From Planctomycetaceae bacterium (GTDB lineage Bacteria; Planctomycetota; Planctomycetia; Pirellulales; Thermoguttaceae): a stretch of 64,000 nt of DNA. Location of the stretch: positions 1 to 64,000 of the forward strand of contig JAAYAY010000368.1 of NCBI GenBank assembly GCA_012719125.1, in the 5' to 3' direction. Positions within the stretch are counted from its first letter, which is position 1. The number at the start of each line of letters is the position of its first letter. The notes below the pieces were generated by a model. The model had not been told where the DNA came from. It made no database searches and saw only the letters and a list, made by a program, of their open reading frames with translations. Below are positions 54,357 through 63,252 of the stretch, piece after piece. Both the position numbers and the translations under genes were made by a program.

Positions 54357-54670
54357 GTAGGGTGGGCCAAAACGGACCAACAGGGAATGCGTTCAACAGC
54401 GATTATCACTCTATCTCATCGGCGCGTGAATAACCAGTTCGCCAGTTGCGGCCCACCGGGATGTGTGTTCCATTTGCTGCGACGCGCATCTGACCGGATT
54501 CCGCCCCATCGCGCATCAGGAATCTCTTCCGGCGTGATGTGGCCGTCCTCAAACGGCATCCGCAACATGGTGGGCCGCGTTCGCGTTACGGTTGTGCACG
54601 ATCGCCCATACCGGCTAGCGTGTCCGGCGATTCACTCGCCTCCTTTCATGGTTCACTTGGCCCACCCTAC
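54357..54670. repeat. MITE-like element with perfect 14-base terminal inverted repeats
   Basis: Ends are GTAGGGTGGGCCAA (54357-54370) and TTGGCCCACCCTAC (54657-54670), an exact inverted repeat. Internal GCGGCCCACC at about 54449 and GGTGGGCCGC at 54569-54578 form a second inverted pair. It fills the space between two minus-strand genes and has no coding capacity. Confidence 0.8.
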
Positions 54671-54677
54671 GTTCACC

Positions 54678-55847
54678 CTATGGTCCATAGAACCCGAACT
54701 CGTAGGCGGCGTCATACAGGGCAAGAACGTTCTCCGGTGGGACGCCTGCCTGGATGTTGTGGACGTTGTTGAACACGTATCCGCCGCCCGGCATGAAAGC
54801 CTCCAGGTTGCGGCGGACGTCGTCGCGGACCTTCTCGGGCGTGGCAGAAGGCAGGACGTGCTGGGCGTCGATCGCGCCGCCCCAGAAGGTGAGTTGCTCC
54901 CCGAACCGGGCCTTCAAGCCGCTCGGTTCCATGCCCGCGGCACTGATCTGGACCGGGTTGAGAATATCGACGCCGTTTTCCATCAGGTCGGGAATGTACT
55001 CGGTGCAGGCCCCGCAGGTGTGGTACCAGATCTTGGCCTCCGTCCGCGAGCGAATACACTGGGCGAGCCGCTGCTGGCGGGGCTTGACCAGCTCACGATA
55101 GACGGTCGGCCGGAACAGAGGGCCCGTCTGGCCGGCCAGATCGTCGCCGATCATGATCACGTCGACCAAGTCGCCCACCTCGTCGAGAAACAGCCGGAAC
55201 CAGTCCATCCAGAACTTGAGGGTCTGGTCGAGCAGGGCGGCGCAGAACTCGGGCTGGCTGACCATGTCCATGAACCATGTCTCCAGCCCCCGCAGATACC
55301 AGCAGGTCTCGTAAACCACGCCGGAGATGCCGCTGACGACGGCATAGGGCGTGTTTTCTCTCAAGTGCAACGCCCGCTCCCGCAGACCCTTGAAACGGCT
55401 CGGATCGTCGCCCTTGGGGAAGGGATAGTGCCGGATGTCCTTGATGGTGGCGTCGGCCAGGGGGTGGTAGCTGATATCCATGTAGAGCGGCTGGTCGGAC
55501 GGCATCGACCAGGTGACGCCGAATTCGTCCGTCAGGTCGTACCAGGTCCGCCCGTTGCGTTCGGCCGTCCGGATCCGCCCGTCAAACGTCTCGGCCGCAC
55601 CGGCCGCAATGTAGCGGGTGTCGACGTGCAGCCGCTGCAACAAGGCCTCGCAGGGCTTGGCCAACTGCTGCACCTGGTCCATGATCGTCAGTTCATCGGC
55701 GATTCCCAGGTGGTCGAGCAGCGCCCGATAGGCGAACTTGTGAATCCCGGTCTGATTGCCCCCCAGATCGATCGGCACCCGGTCGGGTTGCTCGTGGTTG
55801 AGCGCCGTGAGAAGGCGCTGGCGTGATGTCATGGTCTCGCGACCCAT
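54678..55847 (-). CDS. Uroporphyrinogen decarboxylase family (URO-D) protein
   Basis: A 389-residue TIM-barrel protein. The start at 55847 is preferred over 55832 because AGGAGG lies seven bases upstream. It has the URO-D-like opening MTSRQRLLTALNHEQPDRVP and IDVIMIGDDLAGQTGPLFRP, WYHTCGACTEYIPDLMENG and VDILNPVQISAAG. The true HemE N-terminal Arg-rich motif is not obvious. It belongs to the wider group of corrinoid methyltransferase-like and sugar-cluster proteins that occur beside glycosidases in planctomycetes. The catalytic role is unknown. Confidence 0.82.
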   Translation of the reverse strand: MGRETMTSRQRLLTALNHEQPDRVPIDLGGNQTGIHKFAYRALLDHLGIADELTIMDQVQQLAKPCEALLQRLHVDTRYIAAGAAETFDGRIRTAERNGRTWYDLTDEFGVTWSMPSDQPLYMDISYHPLADATIKDIRHYPFPKGDDPSRFKGLRERALHLRENTPYAVVSGISGVVYETCWYLRGLETWFMDMVSQPEFCAALLDQTLKFWMDWFRLFLDEVGDLVDVIMIGDDLAGQTGPLFRPTVYRELVKPRQQRLAQCIRSRTEAKIWYHTCGACTEYIPDLMENGVDILNPVQISAAGMEPSGLKARFGEQLTFWGGAIDAQHVLPSATPEKVRDDVRRNLEAFMPGGGYVFNNVHNIQAGVPPENVLALYDAAYEFGFYGP

Positions 55848-56348
55848 CGGTTGACCTCCTCGGGAAGCTCGTTGGTGAACGATTGCCTACCCCTCTGTGG
55901 CGCGACGTTCGACGTTGCCATCGACTGCCACCTCCTTACCCCTCCCCGCCCTCTCGCTCGCTTCGCTCGCTGGGGAGGCAGGCACTCGAAAGGGTGGGTG
56001 GCCCCATTGGACCAATTTCGCAGAGGTGGTGCAAGAACCGCTCGGCACGGTCCCTTGCCGTGCGTTCCGATCCCCCGAGCGTATCCGGTGTCGACAACCT
56101 CTTGGCGCTACCGTGCGAGATTGTCCCCGGCGTAGGATTACCCAAGCGCTGAGCAGCGGAACAGAAATGCCGAACAGCGACCGTCGCCGATCGTTGCTTC
56201 TTTCACGCTGCCACGGTCAGTATTGATATGTGCCCCGCCTGATCACCTGTGCGGAAAACGACCTTATCGTGGATTTGTGTCAGATTCGGCAACAAGAAAC
56301 ACAAAAAGGACTCACGTCGAATTGACGTAAGTCCTTATGCTGTAACAG
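55848..56348. other. Intergenic region with Ser/Arg-like palindrome and a degraded GTAGGGTGG copy
   Basis: A 500-base gap. Near 55960 a CGCTCGCTTCGCTCGC palindrome lies between CCTCCCC-like arms. From 55990 AGGGTGGGTGGCC then GGACCAATTTCG resembles the GTAGGGTGG elements. No gene is seen. The tRNA terminator lies at 56303-56336. Confidence 0.5.
56303..56336 (-). terminator. Rho-independent terminator of tRNA-Leu
   Basis: On the minus strand AAGGACTTACGTC-AATTC-GACGTGAGTCCTT is a 13-base stem with one mismatch, followed by a TTTTTGTGTTT tail, starting 12 bases after the tRNA end. Confidence 0.85.
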
Positions 56349-56433
<85 letters not shown>

Positions 56434-56572
56434 AAAGTGGCACGTCTCGTGGGCCGAATGCCAACCACAACACAGGTGTGCCCCCCGCCAACCGATCCCC
56501 GCTGGAGGGTAGTCGGGGCGGCCCGCGAAACGCCTAACGGAGACCTCCAATTTAGTCGTTTTCCGGACGCCG

Positions 56573-58150
56573 TCAACCGGCCGTCCGCTTGATCACCAGA
56601 ATGGTTCGATCGTGACGAGCGTCGACCGCCCGGTGCTGGCCGAGAAACTCTGTGGCAATCTGAACAATCGTTGCCGCCGGGGCGTCCTGATGCCGCGCAA
56701 GGACTTCGGCGATTTGGCTCTCGTCGACGGCGAGCCCCTGAGCGTTCTTCGCCTTGCGGGCGCCTTCGCTGAGGATGACCATGGTATTGCCCGGCGTCAG
56801 CAGACAGATCCGCTCCGGGTAGGCCGTCTCGGGGCTCTCTCCAAGCTGGGGCGCGATTTCGGTGAACGATTCCCAACCTCCCGCCGAAAGGCGAAGGACC
56901 GACGGATTGCCGGCACAGGCATAGCGGACCATGCCGGTGGCCGTCTCCACCAGTCCGAAGAACATGTGTGCGAACTGATCGCCCGAGGCGCCGGTCCATA
57001 GCGTCAGGTTGACGGCTTTCAGCAGGGCTTCGGGGTTGCGGTGGTACTGGCCGTGAGCACGGGTGGCCGCCTTGACCGTGTTGGCGGCGAAAGCCGCCTC
57101 CACACCCCGAGCCGCCACGTCGCCCACGGCCGCGGCCAGCATTCCGCCGGACAATGCGAACCAGTCAAAGAAGTCCCCGCCGACGGTGCCGGCTTGATCG
57201 GTCCAGCCCGCAACGTCCCAACCCTCCAACAAGGGCGCGATGGTGGGCAGTTGATTGCGTTGAAGTCGTTGTACGGCCGAAAGCTCGCGTTTCCAGTCCG
57301 ACGACTCGGTTCCTTCGCGAAGCAGGTTCTCTCGTTCCAAATCCGCGGCCAGCCGCCCGGCGATGACCTCGACGAGACTCGTTTCGCGGTCGGTGAAATC
57401 ACGCGGCTCGTTGGAGAACATCCACAGCGTGCCGAGGATGGTGGTCGGCGTGCAAACCGGTACGCACACGGCCGCGGCGAAGTCCTCCGGCGGATTCCAA
57501 TGGGTCTGCCGATCGAGATCGGTGAGCACGACCGCATGGCCGAGCATGGCTTCCAGGTCGGCAAGGGCTCCCTGCAAGGGCCGTGCCGGCTCCGCGAGTC
57601 GTTCCCGCGGCATGCCGAAACTGGACCGCAACTTCAGACTGGTGGTTGCCTCGTCGAGCAGGTAGAGCCCGGCGGCTGGACAGCCGACCGACTCGGCGCC
57701 GCTCTTCAAGACCGCCTGGAGCCGGACCGCCAGATGTTCCGTTTCGTAGGGACCGGCCACGACGGGCACGCCCGCCGCCAGTTCCGCTTCGCGGAGCCAG
57801 AGTGCGTGGTGGGTCCCCAGGAGTTCTGCGATCATGCCGCCGAGCGCCGAGCCGAGCCGCCGCACTTCGTCAGGTGGAGCGCCCTCTTCGAGCGAACCCT
57901 CCGAACCGACCTTGGTAAGCCTGAGGTGTCCCGGAGGCATTCCGCGTCCCGGGGTAACCGGGGTGGACCACGTCAGGCCGGTCGGTTTATTCGGCACCGG
58001 GCCGGATTCGTATCGGAGCGACCAACCGGTCAGCTCTTGGAAGGCCCGCTGCACTTCGGGCAGGCTGCCCACGAGCACCGATTCGTTCCGGTCCGTACGA
58101 CTCGTTTCCTCACGGAAGATACGCAGATGGTTGGCTGATGGTTTTGCCAC
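56573..58150 (-). CDS. GAF-domain PP2C (RsbU/SpoIIE-type) phosphatase
   Basis: A 525-residue protein using a GTG start at 58150 (then AKPSANHLRIFREET). The frame stays open to 58432 with Met at 58390, so a longer form is possible. Residues about 130-290 form a GAF sensor (GCPAAGLYLLDEATTSLKLR, VCVPVCTPTTILGTLWMFSN). The phosphatase domain has the metal motifs TVGGDFFDWF, GDVAARGVEA and the end motif HDRTILVIKR. Such proteins dephosphorylate anti-sigma-factor antagonists in partner switching. No partner genes are nearby. A tRNA gene lies downstream. Confidence 0.85.
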   Translation of the reverse strand: MAKPSANHLRIFREETSRTDRNESVLVGSLPEVQRAFQELTGWSLRYESGPVPNKPTGLTWSTPVTPGRGMPPGHLRLTKVGSEGSLEEGAPPDEVRRLGSALGGMIAELLGTHHALWLREAELAAGVPVVAGPYETEHLAVRLQAVLKSGAESVGCPAAGLYLLDEATTSLKLRSSFGMPRERLAEPARPLQGALADLEAMLGHAVVLTDLDRQTHWNPPEDFAAAVCVPVCTPTTILGTLWMFSNEPRDFTDRETSLVEVIAGRLAADLERENLLREGTESSDWKRELSAVQRLQRNQLPTIAPLLEGWDVAGWTDQAGTVGGDFFDWFALSGGMLAAAVGDVAARGVEAAFAANTVKAATRAHGQYHRNPEALLKAVNLTLWTGASGDQFAHMFFGLVETATGMVRYACAGNPSVLRLSAGGWESFTEIAPQLGESPETAYPERICLLTPGNTMVILSEGARKAKNAQGLAVDESQIAEVLARHQDAPAATIVQIATEFLGQHRAVDARHDRTILVIKRTAG

Positions 58151-58503
58151 GAGAGGTCCGTTTGTGTTCAAAAGTATGCCTTCCCAGCCGGTCCGTGGCA
58201 GACTTACGTCGACTTCATCACCCGCAGGCCCAGACACAATCCTGTCTTCCGGCCTTACAGACAGCCCCGAAATACAGCGTAAACAACGTATCTTCCCTGG
58301 ACTGCTTGCATTTACATCGGACGGCCGCAGGCTATCCGTGAGAATTTGGCGCACCGGGATAAGTGCGCCGTATTGGGGAAAGATGAACATTAGGGCATCC
58401 GTGACGGCATACGACCGGCAACAGTGCCCCAATCTTCCCGGATGGACTCAAGATTTGTCCGGGAGACCTGGCAGGCGGACGGATAGGACTGCCGGTCTAA
58501 TGC
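58151..58503. other. Gap; may hold the N-terminus of the PP2C gene
   Basis: A 353-base stretch between two minus-strand genes. The PP2C frame is open back to 58432. A GGCGCA...TGCGCC inverted repeat lies near 58352. No other feature seen. Confidence 0.4.
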
Positions 58504-59517
58504 TCAAGCCAGGACCTGCTTATTGAGACTCCCTGGCATGTCGCGGACATAACGCGGCACGGCATAGCCAGGCAGCAGGGCACGAAGCCCCGTGATTAAC
58601 TCGACACCCTTCTTTTCGGGGACTTCAAAGTGCGCCGCCCCCGACACTCGGTCGAGTTGATGCAGATAGTAGGGGGTCACGCGCAGATCGATCAGGCGTT
58701 CGTACAGTTCGGCGAGGATGTCGCACTGATCATTCACCCCCTGAAGCAGCACACTCTGACTTAGTAGAGGAATTCCAGCGTCGACGAGCCGGCCAATCGC
58801 CTGGGCAACGTCCCCATCGATTTCGGCTGGATGGTTGACGTGGAGAACCATAACCACGGCCAGGGGAACTTGCCTGATTCCCGCCAGCAGGGCATCGGTC
58901 ACCCGTTGCGGCACAACCACCGGCATCCGCGTATGAATCCGCAGTCTGCGGATCCCTTCCATTCGCGAAACTCTCTCGGCCAACTTGCAGAGGACGTCGT
59001 CTTCAAGGACCAGCGGGTCGCCGCCGCTGAGGATCACTTCGTGAATTGAACGGTCCCGAGCCAGATGATCGAGTGCCCTTTCGAGCCGGTCTTCATCCCC
59101 ATCCAGGGCGGGGGCCGGGTGATGTCGTCGGAAGCAGAATCGGCAATGGACGCCGCAACGGCCAGTTGTTACGATGAGGGATCGGCCTCGGTACTTGGAG
59201 AGCAGACCGGGAGTGAACGTCGCCTGATCTTCGCGGAGCGGGTCCCGGCTGAACCCCTCCACGACCTCCGACTCCGCCCCGATCGGCAAGACTTGGCGGA
59301 GCAGCGGATCGTCTGGATCGCCGCGGCGGATGCGGTCCAGATAGGGCCTGGGTACGAGCAACCGGAGCGGGCCGGCAACACGGTGAGCTTCTTCGGCCAG
59401 TACGGCGGGCAGAGCGAGAATGCGACAGAGTTCTTGGGGGTCCGTCACTGCCTCAGCCAACACCGTCTGCCACCCAGATTGGGCCGCCCCTTCGCGGGGA
59501 TCTGCTCGATGGAACAA
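58504..59517 (-). CDS. epmB: Elongation factor P (R)-beta-lysine 2,3-aminomutase (EpmB)
   Basis: A 337-residue radical SAM enzyme. The SAM cluster motif is GRCGVHCRFCFRRHHP (C-x3-C-x2-C) and PLP and SAM contacts are in EVILSGGDPLVLEDD, LRIHTRMPVVVPQRV and VTPYYLHQLDRVSG. Members convert L-lysine to (R)-beta-lysine for attachment to EF-P. The sequence is shorter than free lysine aminomutases, which favours EpmB. It is divergent from efp and epmA, which complete the same pathway. Confidence 0.9.
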   Translation of the reverse strand: MFHRADPREGAAQSGWQTVLAEAVTDPQELCRILALPAVLAEEAHRVAGPLRLLVPRPYLDRIRRGDPDDPLLRQVLPIGAESEVVEGFSRDPLREDQATFTPGLLSKYRGRSLIVTTGRCGVHCRFCFRRHHPAPALDGDEDRLERALDHLARDRSIHEVILSGGDPLVLEDDVLCKLAERVSRMEGIRRLRIHTRMPVVVPQRVTDALLAGIRQVPLAVVMVLHVNHPAEIDGDVAQAIGRLVDAGIPLLSQSVLLQGVNDQCDILAELYERLIDLRVTPYYLHQLDRVSGAAHFEVPEKKGVELITGLRALLPGYAVPRYVRDMPGSLNKQVLA

Positions 59518-59661
59518 GGTCGTTATCCTGGTCGTCGGGCCACCGTAACCGTAGAACAGACAATCGTATCACACCCGCACTGCCGCAAGAAGCGGCTCGG
59601 CTCGCCGGCGGCTCGTGGGAATCCAAATCACGCGGCTTTTTTCAGTCGAGGACGAAGAAAC

Positions 59662-60231
59662 GTGCCTTCCTACAACACAAGCGACTTTCGCAAGGGTCTG
59701 AAAGTCCAGATCGACGGCGATCCATATCTGATGATCGAGTGCAATTTCGTCAAGCCGGGCAAAGGGCAGGCGCTCTATAAGTGCAAGCTCCGCCACTTGA
59801 TCCGCAACACGGTCCTCGATCGCACCTACAAGAGCGGCGATTCGCTCGACGCGGCCGACATCACCGAGATCCAGGCCCAATTCCTCTACCGGCAGGGCGA
59901 CACCTTCTTCTTCATGGACAACGAGAGCTACGAGCAGTACGAACTCGGCATGGACACCGTCGACGACGCCTGGAAGTACCTCAAGGAGGGCATGAACTGC
60001 AGCATGCTGCTGTTCAACAACAACCCGATCGGCATCACGCCCCCCAACCATGTCGTCCTGCGAATCGAATACTGCGAACCGGCGGTTCGCGGCAACACGG
60101 CGACCAATGTGACCAAGCCGGCCAAGCTCGAAACGGGCGCCGAACTGATCGTGCCGAACTTCGTCGAGTCGGGTGAGATGATCAAGATCGACACCCGCAC
60201 CGGCGAGTACATCGAACGCGTGAAAGAGTAG
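59662..60231 (+). CDS. efp: Elongation factor P
   Basis: A 189-residue protein with a GTG start at 59662 and the standard EF-P layout: PSYNTSDFRKGLKVQIDGDP, loop VKPGKGQALYKCKLR and the OB-fold domains ending GEYIERVKE. Lys34 in PGKG is the site modified by beta-lysylation. It relieves ribosome stalling at polyproline. It lies between divergent epmB and downstream epmA, which act on this Lys. Confidence 0.97.
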   Translation: MPSYNTSDFRKGLKVQIDGDPYLMIECNFVKPGKGQALYKCKLRHLIRNTVLDRTYKSGDSLDAADITEIQAQFLYRQGDTFFFMDNESYEQYELGMDTVDDAWKYLKEGMNCSMLLFNNNPIGITPPNHVVLRIEYCEPAVRGNTATNVTKPAKLETGAELIVPNFVESGEMIKIDTRTGEYIERVKE

Positions 60232-60241
60232 TCCACCGGCA

Positions 60242-61240
60242 ATGTCAGAGCCAGGGTGGTTGGGGGCGAGCGACAGCGAGCCCCCAGATTCGTCGACATG
60301 GGGCCCCACGGCCGATTGGCCCGCGCTGCGCCTCCGCGCCGAACTGCTCCGCCGCACCCGTGACTTCTTCGACCGTCGCGGCTTCCTCGAAGTCGAAACG
60401 CCCCTCCTCTCGGCCGACACGGTCGTCGATCGCCACCTGGACCCCTTCGCGGTCCAGGTGGGCAAACAGGTCTGCTACCTGCAGACGTCGCCCGAATTCG
60501 CCATGAAACGGCTTCTGGCGGCAGGCGGCCAAGCGATCTATCAGATCACCAAGGCCTTCCGGCAAGAAGAGCTTGGGCCGCTCCACAACCCGGAGTTCAC
60601 CCTCGTCGAATGGTACCGCGCCGGCGACGGCCTGACTGAGGGCATGAATCTGCTCGACGAATTGTGCCAGGCGGTACTCCAGCGGGGCCCCGCCCGGCAA
60701 GTGAGCTATCGGCAGGCGTTTCTGGAACACGCCGAAATCGACCCGCTGACGGCCCCGCTGTCGGCTTTGCGAGCGGCAACTTTGAGAACGGGAACGCCTC
60801 CCGAGAGCCTCCGCCACGACGATCGCGACGGCTGGCTCGATCTCATCCTGGTCGAGCAAGTGCAGCCTCACCTGGGGCAAGATCAGCCCGCGATCCTCTA
60901 CGACTATCCGGCCTCGCAATCGGCCTTGGCGCAAGTTCGCGAGGAAGACCCGCCGGTGGCGGAACGCTTCGAACTGTTCGTCGCCGGTATGGAACTGGCC
61001 AACGGATACCACGAACTCCTCGATCCGCAGGTACTGCGGCGGCGAAACGCAACGAACAACGCGGCCCGCGTGGCCGACGGCAAACAACCTCTGCCGGAAC
61101 ACTGTCGCCTGCTGGCTGCGATGGAGGCAGGATTACCCCAATCCGCGGGCGTGGCCCTGGGCTTCGACCGCCTGGTGATGGTCGCCGCGGGCGCCAAGCG
61201 GCTGGATCAGGTGATGCCGTTTCCGTTTGACTGGGCGTAA
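60242..61240 (+). CDS. epmA: EF-P lysine ligase EpmA (GenX/PoxA type)
   Basis: A 332-residue class II tRNA-synthetase-like protein without an anticodon-binding domain. Motif 2 is FRQEELGPLHNPEFTLVEWY and motif 3 is GVALGFDRLVM. It starts RAELLRRTRDFFDRRGFLEV. It attaches beta-lysine to Lys34 of EF-P. It begins ten bases after efp, so the two are co-transcribed. Confidence 0.93.
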   Translation: MSEPGWLGASDSEPPDSSTWGPTADWPALRLRAELLRRTRDFFDRRGFLEVETPLLSADTVVDRHLDPFAVQVGKQVCYLQTSPEFAMKRLLAAGGQAIYQITKAFRQEELGPLHNPEFTLVEWYRAGDGLTEGMNLLDELCQAVLQRGPARQVSYRQAFLEHAEIDPLTAPLSALRAATLRTGTPPESLRHDDRDGWLDLILVEQVQPHLGQDQPAILYDYPASQSALAQVREEDPPVAERFELFVAGMELANGYHELLDPQVLRRRNATNNAARVADGKQPLPEHCRLLAAMEAGLPQSAGVALGFDRLVMVAAGAKRLDQVMPFPFDWA

Positions 61241-61253
61241 CAGGCCCTGCGGG

Positions 61254-61371
61254 TCGCACCTGCCGGGTGCGAAGTGTGCGGGCCCCAATGGATCGGCGTT
61301 TTCCGCATCCCGTCGACTTCCCACATGGTCGCCTCACCGAAGAGGCGACGGTGACACCCGGCAGGCGTCAC
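61254..61371. repeat. Cluster of three hairpins, CCTGCCGGG family copies B and C
   Basis: Copy B at 61254-61272 (TCGCACC-TGCCG-GGTGCGA) and inverted copy C at 61351-61371 flank a perfect 8-base stem hairpin at 61328-61349 (GTCGCCTC-loop-GAGGCGAC). It lies between epmA and the aroB unit. Confidence 0.75.
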
Positions 61372-61462
61372 CCACGAGGGCCTGCCGCGTGGCCTGGATT
61401 GGGCCTATAATGGGACCTTCCCGAAGTGGTGTGGTTTGAGTCGTCTATTGTGGAGACTTTCG

Positions 61463-61696
61463 ATGGGCGAGCCCTTCGACCCCTATCGCGATGCCCTGGT
61501 GATCGAGCAGAAGACGATCTGGCCCGCCGAACTGGCACATCTCTCGGCCGAGGAGAAAGCACGGATCGAGAAATCGCTCCATGCCGACGCTTCCGCTGCC
61601 GCCGAGTTGGACTACGTCCGGCTGCACGCGGGCTTCTGCCGGACCATTACCGTGACTGCCGCCGACGTCGAACGACTGCGAGGAGTCCATTCGTGA
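61463..61696 (+). CDS. Small protein translationally coupled to aroB
   Basis: A 77-residue protein from ATG 61463 (MGEPFDPYRDALVIEQKTIW). The centre is acidic-helical (LSAEEKARIEKSLHADASAA). Its stop codon overlaps the aroB GTG start as GTGA. No family recognised; a similar 5' partner is seen for some planctomycete aroB genes only by position. Confidence 0.6.
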   Translation: MGEPFDPYRDALVIEQKTIWPAELAHLSAEEKARIEKSLHADASAAAELDYVRLHAGFCRTITVTAADVERLRGVHS

Positions 61697-62784
61697 GCAA
61701 AACCAACGAAACCGTCCGTGTCGAGCTGGCCGAACGGAGTTACGACATTCGCATCGGCGAGAACAATCTGGCCGAGGCGGGGAGCTTTCTGCTCGAACAG
61801 GGACGGGCTACCCACGCCGTGGTGCTCACCGACTCGCACGTCGAAGAACCCCATGCCCACAAGGTGGCCGAGAGCCTCGCGGCCCAAGACGTCAATGTCG
61901 ACATGATCGTCGTCGAGCCGGGCGAGCCGAGCAAGTCGATCGAAGCGGCCGCCGGCCTCTGGGACGCCGTCCTCGAGATGGGAGCCGATCGCCGCAGCGT
62001 CGTCGTGGCCGTCGGAGGGGGCGTGATCGGCGACCTGGCCGGCTTCATCGCCGCCACCTACGCCCGGGGCATTCGCTTCTTCCAGGTGCCCACCAGCCTG
62101 CTGGCCCAGGTCGATAGTTCCGTGGGCGGCAAGGTGGGAATCAATCTGCCCAAGGCCAAGAACATGGTCGGTGCCTTCCTCCAGCCGATCGGCGTGCTGA
62201 TCGATACGAGAACGCTCGACACCCTCGACAGCCGCGAGTACCGCGCCGGGATGGCCGAAGTCGTGAAATATGGCGTGATTCTCGACGCCGCCCTGTTCGA
62301 GCAACTCGAAGCCGAAGTCGGGCGGATCAACGCGGGCGATCACGATTTGCTCCGCGGCGTGATCGCCCAGTGCTGCCGGCTCAAGGCCGACGTCGTCCGC
62401 CAGGACGAGCGGGAAACCACCGGTCTGCGGGCCGTGCTCAACTACGGCCACACCTTCGGCCATGCCTTCGAGGCCCTGGCCGGCTACGGGCAACTGCTCC
62501 ACGGCGAAGGCGTGGCGATCGGCATGCTCTGCGCCAGCCGCCTGGCCGAACGGCTTGGGCGGATCGATTCGGAACTCACGGACCGGCAAGAGAGGCTGCT
62601 CACGGCCGTGGGACTGCCGACTGAAGTCCCGGACGTCGATCCGGACCTGGTTCTCAAGAAGATGATGCACGACAAGAAGGTGGAGCACGGCCGATTGCGT
62701 TTCGTCCTGCCCTCGCGGCTGGGACACGTGGAACTGGTCGGCGACGTGGAGCCCCAGGACGTGTTGGCGTCGCTCAAGAGGTAG
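61693..62784 (+). CDS. aroB: 3-dehydroquinate synthase
   Basis: A 363-residue enzyme of the shikimate pathway, converting DAHP to 3-dehydroquinate with NAD and a divalent metal. The GTG start at 61693 overlaps the upstream stop codon and is preceded by CGAGGAG. Motifs are VAVGGGVIGDLAGFIAATYA for NAD, SLLAQVDSSVGGKVGINLP, the metal-ligand Glu in MAEVVKYGVIL, and His in NYGHTFGHAFEAL and HGEGVAIGM. Full length for the family. Confidence 0.95.
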   Translation: MSKTNETVRVELAERSYDIRIGENNLAEAGSFLLEQGRATHAVVLTDSHVEEPHAHKVAESLAAQDVNVDMIVVEPGEPSKSIEAAAGLWDAVLEMGADRRSVVVAVGGGVIGDLAGFIAATYARGIRFFQVPTSLLAQVDSSVGGKVGINLPKAKNMVGAFLQPIGVLIDTRTLDTLDSREYRAGMAEVVKYGVILDAALFEQLEAEVGRINAGDHDLLRGVIAQCCRLKADVVRQDERETTGLRAVLNYGHTFGHAFEALAGYGQLLHGEGVAIGMLCASRLAERLGRIDSELTDRQERLLTAVGLPTEVPDVDPDLVLKKMMHDKKVEHGRLRFVLPSRLGHVELVGDVEPQDVLASLKR

Positions 62785-62892
62785 AAAGGGCCTTTGCCGC
62801 GTCGCAAGCGAGACGCCGTTTGTCGGTTGCCTTTCACGACGATTGTATGCCATAATGGGGCAAAGCATGGCTCTCGTTCAGGAGCGTTCGAT

Positions 62893-63132
62893 ATGCCAAC
62901 CACCGTTCACCTTACCGATGAAGAGCTGGCCGACTTGCAGGAGTTGACCAAGCAGAGCGATCCTGCCGAGGCTCTTCGTGTGGCAATGCATGATTACGTT
63001 CGGTACGCGCGGCGGATGCAACTAAAACAGTTGTCGGGACAGATTCGGATCCAGGACAACTGGCAAGACCTGGAAAGAGCGGAGACGGAATCACAACGTG
63101 ATGTCGCTGCCGACGGAACTGGTGCTGATTGA
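62893..63132 (+). CDS. VapB-like antitoxin
   Basis: A 79-residue protein from ATG 62893. A short beta strand and helix-turn-helix-like opening (MPTTVHLTDEELADLQELTK) leads to RVAMHDYVRYARRMQLKQLS and the acidic tail DLERAETESQRD typical of type II antitoxins. The truncated PIN toxin start at 63101 overlaps its end. Confidence 0.65.
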   Translation: MPTTVHLTDEELADLQELTKQSDPAEALRVAMHDYVRYARRMQLKQLSGQIRIQDNWQDLERAETESQRDVAADGTGAD

Positions 63133-63202
63133 TACGTGCATCTGGGTGCCCTTTTTCAACCGCCCTCATTCTGATCCCCGGACTGAAGCGATTCACGCCT
63201 GA
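63101..63202 (+). pseudogene. Truncated VapC-type PIN toxin
   Basis: A 33-codon frame, MSLPTELVLIDTCIWVPFFN then RPHSDPRTEAIHA and a stop. ELVLIDTCIWVPFF is the opening of PIN ribonuclease domains, with the first catalytic Asp. The other acidic residues and about 100 residues are missing. Its start overlaps the antitoxin end in the usual vapBC manner. It is a remnant of a toxin that the antitoxin outlived. Confidence 0.75.
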
Positions 63203-63252
63203 CGCGAACGGGTAGAATGTGCCGTCATGCCGCGGTCCAGGTGAGGCCAGCC

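Noticed and set aside
50767-54360. 1197-residue open frame opposite the GH106-type gene
   Set aside because: Antisense shadow; biased composition, no domain motifs, and the minus frame has a signal peptide and family motifs.
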